From positions 1 through 59,562 of the forward strand of contig JAFPWN010000036.1 of NCBI GenBank assembly GCA_017412765.1: a stretch of 59,562 nucleotides of DNA, read 5' to 3'. Numbering within the stretch: the stretch's first letter is position 1; every line of letters begins with the position of its first letter. The stretch comes from Oscillospiraceae bacterium. Its GTDB lineage: Bacteria > Bacillota > Clostridia > Oscillospirales > Oscillospiraceae. Of the stretch, positions 48,329-58,600 are shown in pieces. Position numbers and translations under genes: made by a program. The notes beneath the pieces were generated by a model, which made no database searches, was not told the DNA's origin, and worked only from the letters and a program-made list of their open reading frames with translations.

Positions 48329-50863
48329 ATGAAAGCGAAAGAAGCTAAAGCTCGCATAAAGATCAATAAGTTGCTCGAGGCCGCTGGGTGGCGGTTCTTT
48401 GATGATAAGTATGGTCCTGCAAATATTCAGGTGGAGGCCAATGTCAAAATCACGAAGAAGCAATTTGATGACTTTGGAGAAAATTTTGAAAAAGTGAAGA
48501 ATGGGTTTATTGATTTCCTACTTCTTGATGAGCAGGGAAAGCCTTTTATTGTCCTCGAAGCGAAATCCGAGGATAAAGATCCCCTTGTTGGCAAAGAACA
48601 GGCACGAGCATATGCCAAAAGCAATTTCGTGAAGTATGTGATTCTGTCCAACGGAAATATTCATTACTTCTGGAATATCTACAAAGGGAATCCTCAGATT
48701 ATTCTTTCTTTTCCGACATATGAAAGCGTTCGGGAAAGTAAGGCTTTGAATGCTGACCCTTCCAGACTTTACAACGAAGAGATTACGCCGGATTATATTG
48801 CTGTAGTTCGTGAACCCCGTTATGCAGAGGCACCAGAATACAAAAATCCAGATACACGGGCGCAGTATCTAAAAGACCGTGGTTTACGGATGATGCGTAA
48901 ATATCAGGTCAACGCAATCAAAGCTCTCCAGCAATCTGTGAGAGAAGGAAATCAACGCTTTCTCTTTGAAATGGCAACAGGAACTGGAAAAACGCTTACT
49001 TCCGCAGCGGTTATTCGCTTATTCTTGCGAAGCGGTAACGCCAATCGTGTTCTCTTCTTGGTTGATAGAATTGAGCTTGAAAACCAAGCAAAGAAGAACT
49101 TTATCAATTACCTTAAGCCCGATTACGAAACCGTCATCTTCAAAGAACACACCGAGGATTGGCGCAAAGCTGATATTGTTGTTTCCACGGTTCAGACACT
49201 TGCATATAACAACAAATACAAAACTGTGTTCAAGCCTACGGATTTTTCGCTGATTATTGCAGACGAAAGCCATCGTTCAATTAGCGGAAACAGCCGTGCT
49301 GTATTTGAGTACTTTATTGGATATAAACTTGGCCTGACTGCTACACCGAAGGACTATCTTAAAAACGTAGATGCTGATGATCTGGCGGCAAACGATCCTC
49401 GCGCTTGGGAGCGTAGGCAACTGCTTGATACATATCGCACGTTCGGCTGCGAGAGCGGAGAACCTACTTTCCGGTATTCATTGATTGACGGAGTAAATGA
49501 TCCCGATGGACCTTACCTTGTGAACCCCACTGTTGTCGACGCCAGGACGGATATTACAACACAACTCCTTGCTGATAAGGGATACGCCGTTTTGCGCTCC
49601 GGAGACGAGCAGGACGAAGATGAAGAGGAAACCTTCTTCGCACGTGACTTTGAAAAGAAGTTTTTCTCTGACGAGACGAACAAGGTATTTGTCAAAACCT
49701 TTATGGACAATGCTCTGCGTGATCCGATTACAGGAGAGATCGGCAAAGGAATTGTATTTTGTGTCAGCCGGAAGCATGCCGCGAAAATCACGCAATTGCT
49801 GAACATTTACGCGGATAAGATGTTCCCGGATATGTACTACTCAGATTTTGCCATGCAAATCACATCCGACGTTCAGAACGCTCAGGAATATACGATAAAC
49901 TTCCAGAACAATAATCTGAGTGGAACGACCAAGTTCCTCGAAGGATACCGCTCTTCCAAAACTCGTATCTGTGTGACCGTTGGTATGATGACCACAGGGT
50001 ATGACTGTGAAGATCTGCTGAATATCGGGCTGTTTCGTCCCATATTCTCCCCGACGGATTTCATTCAGATCAAAGGCCGAGGCACCAGAACCTTCACGTT
50101 TACTTATAAGACCAAAGCCAACGGCGTTGACGAAATCCATGAAGCGCCGAAAGACACCTTTAAGCTTTTTGATTTCTTCGGAAACTGCGAGTACTTTGAG
50201 GAGAAGTTTGATTACGATGAGGTCATCAAGCTGCCGAAACCTGCTTCTCAAAGCTCTGGTCTTGGCGGCGGCGTAACGGTGACCACCTTTGAAAACTTCG
50301 ATCCCGATCCTCTGAAAACGATGACGGAAACAAAAATCGGATTACAGGGCATGAAAATCGACCGCATGTTCTTCCAGAAGTTTGAGGATGAGGTCAAGCA
50401 AGACGAAACTGCCCGCGCACATTATGAGCATGGTAATTACGCTGCCGCCCAACGGTATATCGAGGAAACATATCTCGACAAACCCACCGAACACTTCACC
50501 TGGGACAAGCTCAGGCGTGCTACCGGCGTGGATCGCCGCGTGACTGTCCGGGAAATGTTGGATAAGATATTTGGCGCAATACCGTCCTTCAAGAGTAAGA
50601 AGGAGCTGGTCAGTGACGAGTTTGACGGCTACCTTCTGACCTGCGGCGTCCCGGCGGGAGATTACCACGAAATACGGCGCTTCTTTGAGACGTACCTGAC
50701 TGACAAGGATGTACGTCGAGCCATTGAGGATAAGAAGTTCCAGCTTCTCGGAACGCAGATCCCAAGCTATACATTTTCCGATTTAAAACGGTTAGGAGTC
50801 GCCAATATGAACAGCGTCATCGGCTACGTCAATGACAATGTCAATCTATCCAGATTTATGTGA
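48329..50863 (+). CDS. hsdR: Type I restriction endonuclease subunit R
   Basis: An 844-residue motor/nuclease subunit. The N-terminal nuclease has Asp62 (FIDFLLLD) and Glu77-x-Lys79 (VLEAK). The helicase has Walker A MATGTGKT (215-222), the DESHR box and the C-terminal motif QIKGRGTRTF. The C-terminal helical region contacts the methylase. It is shorter than EcoKI HsdR and resembles EcoEI/KpnAI-type R proteins. GGTGG precedes ATG 48329; nine bases separate it from the methylase-specificity gene. Confidence 0.93.
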   Translation: MKAKEAKARIKINKLLEAAGWRFFDDKYGPANIQVEANVKITKKQFDDFGENFEKVKNGFIDFLLLDEQGKPFIVLEAKSEDKDPLVGKEQARAYAKSNFVKYVILSNGNIHYFWNIYKGNPQIILSFPTYESVRESKALNADPSRLYNEEITPDYIAVVREPRYAEAPEYKNPDTRAQYLKDRGLRMMRKYQVNAIKALQQSVREGNQRFLFEMATGTGKTLTSAAVIRLFLRSGNANRVLFLVDRIELENQAKKNFINYLKPDYETVIFKEHTEDWRKADIVVSTVQTLAYNNKYKTVFKPTDFSLIIADESHRSISGNSRAVFEYFIGYKLGLTATPKDYLKNVDADDLAANDPRAWERRQLLDTYRTFGCESGEPTFRYSLIDGVNDPDGPYLVNPTVVDARTDITTQLLADKGYAVLRSGDEQDEDEEETFFARDFEKKFFSDETNKVFVKTFMDNALRDPITGEIGKGIVFCVSRKHAAKITQLLNIYADKMFPDMYYSDFAMQITSDVQNAQEYTINFQNNNLSGTTKFLEGYRSSKTRICVTVGMMTTGYDCEDLLNIGLFRPIFSPTDFIQIKGRGTRTFTFTYKTKANGVDEIHEAPKDTFKLFDFFGNCEYFEEKFDYDEVIKLPKPASQSSGLGGGVTVTTFENFDPDPLKTMTETKIGLQGMKIDRMFFQKFEDEVKQDETARAHYEHGNYAAAQRYIEETYLDKPTEHFTWDKLRRATGVDRRVTVREMLDKIFGAIPSFKSKKELVSDEFDGYLLTCGVPAGDYHEIRRFFETYLTDKDVRRAIEDKKFQLLGTQIPSYTFSDLKRLGVANMNSVIGYVNDNVNLSRFM

Positions 50864-50872
50864 GGAATCGCT

Positions 50873-53365
50873 ATGCTGAACTTTGATGTAAAACGGAAAA
50901 TCAATACCCTGCGGGATATCCTTGTCGGTAAGGTTCCCGATCCCAAGGCGCAGGTAGAGCAGATCACCATTGCGCTGATCTACAAGTTTATGGACGATAT
51001 AGACCAGCAAAGCGCAGATTTCGGAGGAAGCCGGGAGTTTTTCAAGGACGAATATGAGAAGTATGCGTTCACGCAAATCATGCTGCCGGAGCACAGCGCC
51101 CAAGATAGGCTGAATTTGTACGCAGAAGGCATCGAAAAGATGACCAACAATCCCGATCTGCCCAAACTGTTCCGGGATATTCTGCGCAATGCCTATATCC
51201 CTTACCGTGACCCGGAGACGCTAAACCGCTTCTTAAAGGAAATTGCGGAATTCTCCTACGAGGACAGTGAAGAACTGGGTAATGCCTTTGAATACCTGCT
51301 TTCCATCATGGGCAGCCAGGGCGACGCAGGCCAGTTCCGTACACCCCGCCATATCATTGATATGATGGTGGAGATCACGGCCCCGGCCAAGAACGAGACG
51401 ATTCTTGATCCGGCCTGCGGCACGGCGGGCTTCCTCATCAGCGCTTACAATTACATCAAAAAGACCAATCTGGACGAGCAAGGTAAATCCACGCTGGTTG
51501 CGGATGACATGACCCGGATGACCAAAAATTTTGCAGGCTATGACATTTCTCCGGACATGGTACGGCTTTCCCGTGTCAACATGTATCTGCACGGCTTTAC
51601 GTCGCCGAATATCAGCGAATATGACACGCTGACCAGCTTGGAGAAATGGACTGACAACTACGATGTCATTTTCTCCAATCCACCGTTTATGACGCCAAAG
51701 GGCGGCATCACCCCACACAGCCGTTATCGGGTCTCTGCAAAGCGTGCGGAGGTTCTGTTTGTGGACTATATTGCAGAGCATCTTGAATCTAAGGGGCGTG
51801 CGGCAATTATTGTCCCCGAGGGAATTGTGTTTCAATCTCAATTCGCATATAAAACCCTACGAAAATATCTTATTGATGAATGGGGTTTATATGGTGTAAT
51901 CTCCCTTCCCGCCGGTGTGTTCAACCCATACAGCGGCGTTAAGACCAGCATACTATTAATTGATAAGACGCTGGCCAAGGAGCGGGACAGCATTCTCTTT
52001 GTGAAGCTGAATAATGATGGCTTTGATCTCGGTGCACAGCGCCGGGAAATCAAGGGCAGCGAGATCCCGGATGTGATCAACATTTTCAAAGAATATCAAA
52101 CGGGCGTAGATGTTACCGGGCGGGAGAATGTTGTTCTTGCGAAAAAGAGTGAGATTGCTGAACAAGATTATATTCTGGTGGGAGAACGATATGCTAAAAC
52201 TATTGAACGTAGCGGAGCCTTCCCACTTGTTAGTTTAGGGGACACAAACATATTCAGAATTGAATCCGGTGGAACTCCTGATACAAAAAATGCCGATTAT
52301 TGGGATGGAAACATCTGTTGGGCGACTTTGATTGACCTACCCGCCGATAATACGATTACATATCTTTACGATACCGAAAGACATATTACCGAAGCTGGGC
52401 TTTATGGTTCTTCCGCAAAGCTATTGCCAGCGGACAGTATCCTCGTTTCTTCTCGTGCCACAATTGGCAGAATTGCAATTACACGATGCGAGACCGCAAC
52501 AAATCAGGGTTTTAAGAATATCATAATAACCGACAAATCGCGTGCGCTTACAAAATACGTGGCATATATGCTGACTAAGTTGGTGCCCAAGATGGTCGCC
52601 CTATCTGCTGGAGGTACTTTTAAGGAAATCTCTAAAACTAATTTATCAACGCTTCAAATGCCCCTCCCTCCGCTGACCGTACAGGAAGAAATCGTTGCCG
52701 AGATCGAAAGCTATCAGAAGATCATCGACGGCGCCCGTCAAGTCGTGGAAAACTACAAGCCGGTGATCAAGATTGACCCGGCGTGGGAGATAAAACCACT
52801 TCAGGAATTATGCGAAGTCATCACGAAAGGTACCACACCAACTACATACGGATTTGATTTTATAGATGATGGCATCAATTTTGTTAAAATAGAGTCCATT
52901 TCTGCTTCTGGTAAGATTGAAAAAGAACGGTTGGCTTGTATCTCAGAAGAATGTAATGCTGCTCTTCGGAGAAGCCAATTAGAGAAAAACGATATTCTAT
53001 TTTCCATAGCGGGATCGATGGGAACTGCCACAATAGTTGAAGAAGATATATTACCGGCTAATACAAATCAAGCATTAAGTATCATTCGATTGATTGATAA
53101 AAGCTATGTGCCGTATGTATTTCAATACTTGAGAAGTTCAGCTATCTTTAATGAAATCGAAAGGATAAAAGTCGGTGTCGCTCAGTTCAATTTATCATTG
53201 AAGCAAGTCGGAGAATTCCGTATTCCGATTCCACCAAAAGATAAGTGTGCCGATATTGTTTCTGCGATAAATGAAGAATTACAAATTATCGAGCAAAACA
53301 AACGTCTTATTGAAATTTTCCAGCAGAAGATCAAAGACAAGATTGCCGAGGTCTGGGGGGATTAA
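50873..53365 (+). CDS. Fused type I methyltransferase-specificity protein (HsdM-HsdS)
   Basis: An 830-residue fusion. Residues 1-440 are an N6-adenine methyltransferase with an N-terminal helical domain, SAM motif I DPACGTAGF (179-187) and catalytic NPPF (269-272). From about 445 it continues as an HsdS subunit with two target recognition domains (starting LVSLGDTNIFRIESGGTPDT and IKPLQELCEVITKGTTPT), separated by a conserved coiled coil (QEEIVAEIESYQKIIDGARQ). In most systems M and S are separate polypeptides. The fusion dictates 1:1 stoichiometry and suggests an M1S1-type complex. Confidence 0.92.
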   Translation: MLNFDVKRKINTLRDILVGKVPDPKAQVEQITIALIYKFMDDIDQQSADFGGSREFFKDEYEKYAFTQIMLPEHSAQDRLNLYAEGIEKMTNNPDLPKLFRDILRNAYIPYRDPETLNRFLKEIAEFSYEDSEELGNAFEYLLSIMGSQGDAGQFRTPRHIIDMMVEITAPAKNETILDPACGTAGFLISAYNYIKKTNLDEQGKSTLVADDMTRMTKNFAGYDISPDMVRLSRVNMYLHGFTSPNISEYDTLTSLEKWTDNYDVIFSNPPFMTPKGGITPHSRYRVSAKRAEVLFVDYIAEHLESKGRAAIIVPEGIVFQSQFAYKTLRKYLIDEWGLYGVISLPAGVFNPYSGVKTSILLIDKTLAKERDSILFVKLNNDGFDLGAQRREIKGSEIPDVINIFKEYQTGVDVTGRENVVLAKKSEIAEQDYILVGERYAKTIERSGAFPLVSLGDTNIFRIESGGTPDTKNADYWDGNICWATLIDLPADNTITYLYDTERHITEAGLYGSSAKLLPADSILVSSRATIGRIAITRCETATNQGFKNIIITDKSRALTKYVAYMLTKLVPKMVALSAGGTFKEISKTNLSTLQMPLPPLTVQEEIVAEIESYQKIIDGARQVVENYKPVIKIDPAWEIKPLQELCEVITKGTTPTTYGFDFIDDGINFVKIESISASGKIEKERLACISEECNAALRRSQLEKNDILFSIAGSMGTATIVEEDILPANTNQALSIIRLIDKSYVPYVFQYLRSSAIFNEIERIKVGVAQFNLSLKQVGEFRIPIPPKDKCADIVSAINEELQIIEQNKRLIEIFQQKIKDKIAEVWGD

Positions 53366-53368
53366 TTG

Positions 53369-54373
53369 ATGAACAATGAAAGAATCAAGGAATGTACAGG
53401 GTTATCGTCAGATATTCTAAAAAATTTTGAATTATCTGAAATACCTGTTAGCAACATCATTTTAAAATGCTTACGGCTTTGTCGATTGCTTGGTGATGAA
53501 GACGGGGTTTTGCTTTTCACATATGAATCTTCCGGATATCCAAACGAGCCAGATGGCATGTCACCTGATTCTTGGAGAATATCTAAGATAGCAGGAAGAA
53601 GATACTTTTCAAAAGAAAAAGATAAATCCGGTAAAGAAAAAAACATTGAATATGCAAAACTTACCTTAATAGCGGAAATGGAAGAACTAATTGCTTCGCA
53701 GAAAATTCGCTTATCTTCTTCACAAGATCCTAATGTTTCTTTATCATCGGCCAACCCAAATCAAATGGTATTTGCTCCGCAAGGCAACGCCGACGAAAGA
53801 AATAGGATAGTATCATCTATTAGAGAGTCGCAAAAATGGATTCAAATAATAACAGGATGTTTATATAATTACATATTGAAAATATACAACAAACTATCTT
53901 ATGGTAACATTATTGAAGATACTTTTACTAAATCCCGTTTATTGACAAATGATAAATTGGCTACCATGTGTCCTCAATCAATCAGCAAATTTGTTTCAGT
54001 ATATGAAAATATGGATTCGGACAATCCGGAAGATTGGGCAAATGCAGTCCATTCATGCCGCCGCATTCTTGTTGATTTAGCTGATGTATTATACCCACCT
54101 CGAGATGAGCCGATTGAGATAGGTGGAAAGCCGATTAAAGTTGGGCAGGAACAATATATTAATAGGCTTGTACAGTTTATTGCAAGCAAAACCGGAAGCG
54201 AGACATATCGGGATGTAGTGGGAGCGGATCTGTCCAACATCGGTAAACGCCTTGATGCAATCAATGATGCCGTATGTAAAGGCACTCATACAGAGATTTC
54301 AAAAGATGAAGCGTCAAGATACATTATTCATACCTATTTGCTTATTAGCGATATTGTTGCACTGATTGATTGA
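53369..54373 (+). CDS. AbiTii-domain-like abortive infection protein
   Basis: A 334-residue protein following the methylase gene after three bases. The N-terminal 80 residues (VSNIILKCLRLCRLLGDEDG, then a short GYPN segment) resemble the AbiTii domain found in phage-defence proteins. The remainder is helical, with a central region PQSISKFVSVYEN and a C-terminal DLSNIGKRLDAINDAVCKGTHTE that looks like an interaction domain. No catalytic motif is evident. The location inside a restriction-modification operon supports a defence role. It overlaps the next open frame by eight bases, though the true start there is 54387. Confidence 0.6.
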   Translation: MNNERIKECTGLSSDILKNFELSEIPVSNIILKCLRLCRLLGDEDGVLLFTYESSGYPNEPDGMSPDSWRISKIAGRRYFSKEKDKSGKEKNIEYAKLTLIAEMEELIASQKIRLSSSQDPNVSLSSANPNQMVFAPQGNADERNRIVSSIRESQKWIQIITGCLYNYILKIYNKLSYGNIIEDTFTKSRLLTNDKLATMCPQSISKFVSVYENMDSDNPEDWANAVHSCRRILVDLADVLYPPRDEPIEIGGKPIKVGQEQYINRLVQFIASKTGSETYRDVVGADLSNIGKRLDAINDAVCKGTHTEISKDEASRYIIHTYLLISDIVALID

Positions 54374-54386
54374 GAGGGTTGTTTAT

Positions 54387-55571
54387 ATGCCCGAAGAAGT
54401 AAAAAAGCCGATTATATTCGATATTGGCAAAATTTCAAAGGCTGTATCAAAAGCCTTTGAAGCAGAACATCCAGAGTTTGCGATTTCCGATCCTCCGGAC
54501 GAACTGTTCAAAATGCTTGAATACCTGCCGGAAGAGTTTGCGGACGAAACCGAAGAGAAGTACATAGAGGCTCTTATTTTGGCCGCTCAGACCAGTTACG
54601 AGAACGGGCTGTATCAGTTCGCTTATGTGCAATATCACATGCTGTTTATGACAGCGGTGTATTATGCGATTTTGAAGGTATCGGTCCTTCATGAGGAAGA
54701 ACTGAAGAAGGCTCTCTACTACTTGCTGAAAGATCGGTATGCTGATTTCTGGAAAGAAACAAACACCAAGAACGGAAAGCTCTATTTCGGTAGCTTTGCT
54801 GTAATCAGCGAAAGCGATGTATTTATGCTTCTGAGGGTGGTTGGCCTTGATAATAATCTGTTGGGTGAGCTGCAAAAGCTGGTGCAGGAGCGAAACAAGT
54901 ACGCCCATGCCAACGGCCAGCTGCAGCTTACATCTGACGAACTTTTCATGGAGGCATTGAATAGCTACAACGCTAAAATCCAACGGGTTGTTGATCTTCT
55001 GAAAAATGATCTGATTGTGTTTTACAAAAAGACGATCAGTGAACCGGATTTTTATGATCCTGAAATCCGGGCATATCTTGACCCAGATGAGCAGATCATC
55101 CAAGAATTCATCAAAGAGTACTCTCTTTCAAGAACAGAACTGAACTGGCTGCGCAAAATTCGGATGTCCGACTTTGACGGTTGTGGGGGAGATGATGAAA
55201 TCAAAACGCTGCATGGCGCTTTGATTCATTACTATCGAGAACTCACGCAAGATGAATATCAGCCTTTCGATGATCCGTTTGTACTGTACAAGTACAAGAA
55301 CAACGCAGCGGAATTCGTAGAAAGAGAGCTGGAAATCAGCGCCTATGAATGTGGTAAAGAAGGCGGAGAGTTCCCCGTGTATGAGTGTCCAGAATGCGGC
55401 GAAGAACAGCTAGTTCATGATGCGGAAAAAGGAACTTATCATTGCTTTGCCTGTGATAAGAACTATACAGATGAAGATTTGACCTTCTGTGAAAAATGTG
55501 GAAGCCTCATGCAGCGAAACGAAGATGTCCCCATCTGCCAGAACTGCATCGAGAATATGGAAAAAGAGTAA
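54387..55571 (+). CDS. HEPN-like protein with C-terminal zinc ribbons
   Basis: A 394-residue protein of no recognised family. Residues about 55-215 are helical and contain ERNKYAHANG, an R-x4-H arrangement (Arg169, His174) as in HEPN ribonucleases. The last 60 residues hold two zinc ribbons (CPEC...CFAC and CEKC...CQNC). Such a layout could couple RNA cleavage to nucleic-acid or protein sensing. ATG 54387 is preceded by GAGAGGG. It lies between the AbiTii-like gene and the Argonaute gene in one direction. Function is inference from the motif and context. Confidence 0.55.
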   Translation: MPEEVKKPIIFDIGKISKAVSKAFEAEHPEFAISDPPDELFKMLEYLPEEFADETEEKYIEALILAAQTSYENGLYQFAYVQYHMLFMTAVYYAILKVSVLHEEELKKALYYLLKDRYADFWKETNTKNGKLYFGSFAVISESDVFMLLRVVGLDNNLLGELQKLVQERNKYAHANGQLQLTSDELFMEALNSYNAKIQRVVDLLKNDLIVFYKKTISEPDFYDPEIRAYLDPDEQIIQEFIKEYSLSRTELNWLRKIRMSDFDGCGGDDEIKTLHGALIHYYRELTQDEYQPFDDPFVLYKYKNNAAEFVERELEISAYECGKEGGEFPVYECPECGEEQLVHDAEKGTYHCFACDKNYTDEDLTFCEKCGSLMQRNEDVPICQNCIENMEKE

Positions 55572-55600
55572 AGAAATAGTCAGAAACTATAGGAGGACTT

Positions 55601-58600
55601 ATGCTAACACAAGAGCAATTTATTCGCAACTTTAGTGTGATGGCCGACGGAGAAGTTGACTTCTTTCTCGGTGCAGGTGCCTCCTTGGCCTCAGGTATTC
55701 CTACTGGCGGTGACTTGATTTGGGAATTTAAGCGTACCCTGTACTGTTCTGAATGCGACATATCTACAGAGAAATATAAAGATTTGGCTCTTCCCTCTAC
55801 CCGGAAAATGTTGCAAGAATATTTTGACAAAAAAGGAGGCTACCCGGCACAATATGCACCGGAGGAATACTCATTTTATTTTGAACAGTGCTATAGCGAT
55901 CCGTTAGCCAGAAAACGGTTTATTGAGAGTATCGTTTCTGACCGGGAGCCATCTATTGGTTATCTGTGCATGGCAGAAGCTGTGGCGCAAGGAAAGGTAA
56001 AGAATGTTTGGACGACAAACTTTGATCCTTTGCTCGAGAATGCGCTTCACCGTCTCTATCCGATGAACAATGTTCTGGTGTGCAGCGAAGTAAACCGTGA
56101 TAGCGTTCGTTTGCTTAACCCGCAGTATCCAGTGATCGGAAAGCTACACGGCGATTATCGTTATGATTGGCTGAGAAATACAGAGAGTGAATTACAGCAG
56201 ATAGAGGAGAAACTCAAAGAGTATGCATCAAGTCAGCTGGTGGACAAGCAGCTGGTGGTGATCGGTTACTCAGGTAATGATGAATCTATTATGTCTTTTC
56301 TCGAGAGCTGTATTGATGATCCGGTTTTGCTGACCAAGGGAATACTTTGGACAATTCGGAGAGAGAGTCGGGTTAATCCGAGAGTAAATAAGCTAATCGA
56401 AAGAGCACGGAAAAACGGAAAATCTGCCGATATTATGGAGATAGACGGATTCGACAAGCTGATGTTTTCCATTTATAAGATTCAGAATTATCACAACGAG
56501 ATCATCGATGGACAAGGACGTATGCTGCGTGAAAGGAGCGACATTCGCTTTTCTGGTCAGCCGGTTGATTCTTTTATAAAACTGAATGCATATAGAGCTG
56601 AAGGCTGCCCGCTCTGCAATGTGTTTGAGACCGATATTACAAGCTGGAATGAACTTCGTACAATTATTGCAGATCGAGATATACTGGCGGCCCTGTATAA
56701 CAAGCACATATATGCCTTTTCCTCCAAAGAAAAGCTCGAGACAGTATTTCAAAAGCACATATTATCTCAGATAACGAGAGAAGAGGTTCCGGATAGAATC
56801 ATAAACAAATATAACTCTATATATATCTGGCTGATATATCAATTAATCATACGAACATTCATCTCAAAGGGCATGTCTTCCTTTGCAAAGAACAAGGTGT
56901 ATAATCCCGACTCTCGCAGAGACGACAAAGGTTATCAAGTCTTTGATGCTGTGGAGATAGCTGTTAGCTTTATAGATGGAACACTATACTTAAATCTCTT
57001 GCCAACAGTCCATGTGCGCAACGCCAAAGGTGATCGCTTGGATAGAGAAATATACCAGAGCCAAGTTAATCGTATTGTATCGAGCATATATAATCAGCAA
57101 TACAATGAGAAGCTTAGATTCTGGGAGACACTACTGCTATCTTCTGGTAAGCTTCGATTTGAAAATGATGGCTTTTCAGTTTCTTTTATTGCCCCCGCAA
57201 TCAGCATAGGCGGCGATAAAAGAAATCCCAAATGGATGACTTTGCCATCTTGTAAATATGACGAGCCGATGATGTGTTTTTCTGATACAGACAAGTCAAA
57301 GCAGACGGTGAATCAACTCAAAGGGCTATGCCAATATGGACCAATCGATTGCTCATACATGAGAAGTGGTGCTACTCGCCCATCTGTACGGCTCGCAGTT
57401 CTTTCACCAGATCGTGACATGGATAAAATTCTGGCACACCTGAACAGGCTCAATACCCATGTACAAAACAGTGGAAGAGACAACTTCCTGCCTCATTATG
57501 AAGGGTTTGAACGTGTTTATCGGCGTTCCCTTTCTGTTCCAACGAAGGAGCAGAAAGACATCTGTATCGGCTACAATGCAAATACAGTACTAAAGATGAC
57601 ACCAGAGAAGTTCCTGGCATTTATGAAACGAGGGATTGAGCATTTTTCGCTACTTGATTCAGATTTTGATATCCTTGTTATTTACATCCCAAAGAGCTTT
57701 GCAGCTTTTCGTACTGCTTCAGTCATTTCTGCTGATTTTAACCTTCACGACGCACTAAAGCTTTATGCGACAGAAAAAGGGATTAAACTTCAGCTGATAG
57801 AAGAGAAATCCGTAAATAGCTATGATCCTTGCAAAGTGATGTGGGGATTATCTACAAGCTTGTATGCTAAAGCCACTGGTATTCTATGGCACCCGGAAAC
57901 GATTCGAGATGATACGGCATATGTTGGCATAAGCTATGCTTTTTCAGAGGAAAAACGAATTTGTATTGGTTGCAGTCAACTCTTCGATTCTACTGGAACC
58001 GGTATTAGGATGGTGCTGAGAAAAATCAATAATCCTATATTTCATGGCAGAAGTAATCCTTATATGCGTGAAGACGATGCCCGCTCTATGATGACTGAGT
58101 TACGTGAACAATACAATCGTTCAGCGCCTGTAAACAATCTTAAGAGGGTTGTGATCCATAAAACCACACCATTCATTCAGGAAGAAATCACTGGTATTAT
58201 GCAAGCCTTTAGTGGTATCGAAGTTGAACTGGTTCAAATACAAGATTATTGTTCATGGCGTGGAATTCGATTTGGCTCAATCCCGGGAAAAACTGCATTT
58301 GGGTATCCTGTAAAAAGAGGAATGGCTGTAAAGCTGGATCAAAACAGTTTCCTTCTTTGGACACATGGTTCTGTGATTCATCCCGAACTCTCAGGCACAA
58401 ATAATTATTTCAAAGGCTCACGAGGTATCCCTGCACCTCTGCTTGTAAGACGCTTTGCTGGAAAAACAAGTGGTGATACGTTGGCCAAGGAAATACTTAT
58501 GCTCACAAAAATGAATTGGAACAGCGGCGATAGCCTATATAAAACACTTCCCGTTACGTTGGACTTCGCTAAAGTATTAGCACGGATGTCAAAACAGGAA

